From: Lactobacillales bacterium
Lineage (GTDB): Bacteria; Bacillota; Bacilli; Lactobacillales; Vagococcaceae
NCBI GenBank assembly: GCA_015655485.1
Contig: JAATEZ010000497.1
Span: 1 to 6,302 of the forward strand
Length of the DNA stretch: 6,302 bases
Reading direction: 5' to 3'
How positions within the stretch are numbered: position 1 is the first letter of the stretch; every line of letters starts with the position of its first letter. Shown piece after piece: positions 6,162 to 6,302 of this stretch. The position numbers and the translations under genes were made by a program. A model generated the notes under the pieces. The model saw nothing but the letters and a program-made list of their open reading frames with translations. It did not search any database and was not told the DNA's origin.

Positions 6162-6223
6162 AGAGAAAAACTGTCTTTTTTTGTGTAATTCTAATTAAAT
6201 TTTAACTTATCAAGTTTATTTAT

Positions 6224-6265
6224 GCGAAAAACTATTGTTTTTTATTGAAAAACAATGAATTTCGC
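6224..6265. repeat. Nested palindrome at the leader end
   Basis: ATTGTTTTT (6234-6242) and AAAAACAAT (6248-6256) form a perfect 9-base-pair stem around a TATTG loop. Outside it GCGAAA (6224-6229) matches TTTCGC (6260-6265). The structure ends one base before the first repeat, where Cas1-Cas2 makes its first cut during spacer integration. Confidence 0.6.
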
Positions 6266-6266
6266 G

Positions 6267-6299
6267 GTCTCACTCTTCATTGAGTGAGTGGATTGAAAT
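6267..6299 (+). CRISPR. First repeat of a type I-C CRISPR array (array continues beyond the window)
   Basis: The 33-base unit starts GTCTCACTC and ends GTGGATTGAAAT, the hallmark 3' end of type I-C repeats. CTCACTC (6269-6275) and GAGTGAG (6282-6288) form a perfect 7-base-pair stem around a TTCATT loop. Cas5c would cut at the 3' base of this stem, leaving an 11-base 5' handle ending ATTGAAAT on each crRNA. Only the leader-proximal copy is present; the three bases after it are the start of spacer 1. A single copy cannot prove an array, but the match to the subtype and its place after cas2 and a leader make it nearly certain. Confidence 0.92.
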
Positions 6300-6302
6300 T
6301 AA

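Larger units (their letters stand above)
6097..6266 (+). promoter_or_regulatory. CRISPR leader
   Basis: This 170-base, strongly AT-rich, non-coding stretch lies between the cas2 stop and the first repeat, the position of the leader in type I-C loci. It should carry the array promoter and the signals that direct Cas1-Cas2 to the first repeat. It contains an inverted repeat at 6110-6152, a TATAAT at 6156-6161 and a nested palindrome at 6224-6265 that ends one base before the repeat. Position and composition are seen; function is from the general role of leaders. Confidence 0.85.

Noticed and set aside
6166..6182. AAAAA-CTGTC-TTTTTTT as an operon terminator after cas2
   Set aside because: The stem is five A-T pairs only and the strong inverted repeat at 6110-6152 is too far from the T run to form a standard terminator.
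6097..6266. Degenerate CRISPR repeats in the leader
   Set aside because: Apart from the seven-base ATTGAAA core, no segment resembles the repeat's stem or 5' end.

Overview
The window holds most of a type I-C CRISPR-Cas locus on the + strand: cas5c, cas8c (with a probable internal cas11c), cas7c, cas4, cas1, cas2, then a leader and the first repeat of a CRISPR array that runs off the right edge. The DNA is AT-rich, Shine-Dalgarno sites are strong, and the Cas proteins and repeat look like those of Gram-positive cocci and lactic acid bacteria. The source is therefore probably a low-GC Firmicute of the Lactobacillales (Enterococcus- or Streptococcus-like). The genus is an inference; nothing in the window fixes it.

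Layout. Bases 1-320 (minus strand) hold the N-terminal end of an insertion-sequence transposase that runs off the left edge. Bases 321-569 are non-coding: the transposase promoter and probably one IS end, then a candidate cas promoter (430-458), a short AT-rich hairpin (463-482) and a long G-U-tolerant hairpin (486-536) that would lie in the 5' untranslated RNA. Bases 570-6096 are six tightly packed cas genes with gaps of 3 to 21 bases and one 4-base overlap, so almost certainly one operon. Bases 6097-6266 are the leader with two inverted-repeat structures, and 6267-6299 is the first repeat.

How the parts work together. Cas5c keeps the family's proposed catalytic residues (Y46, K118, H119), so it should cut the precursor crRNA in place of Cas6. 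It would then build Cascade with Cas8c (large subunit), several Cas7c (backbone) and Cas11c (small subunit). Cas11c is predicted here from an in-frame GTG at 2856 that sits 8 bases after a perfect AAGGAGG inside cas8c. Cas4, Cas1 and Cas2 form the spacer-acquisition module, and their key residues are present. Cas3, the nuclease-helicase that destroys the target, normally precedes cas5c but is not in the window; an IS element occupies that side. Whether Cas3 lies beyond the IS or has been lost decides whether this system can degrade DNA or only bind it.

The gene set is known. The least described parts are the regulatory and structural elements: the 5' UTR hairpin, the internal cas11c start, and the nested palindrome that ends one base before the first repeat.
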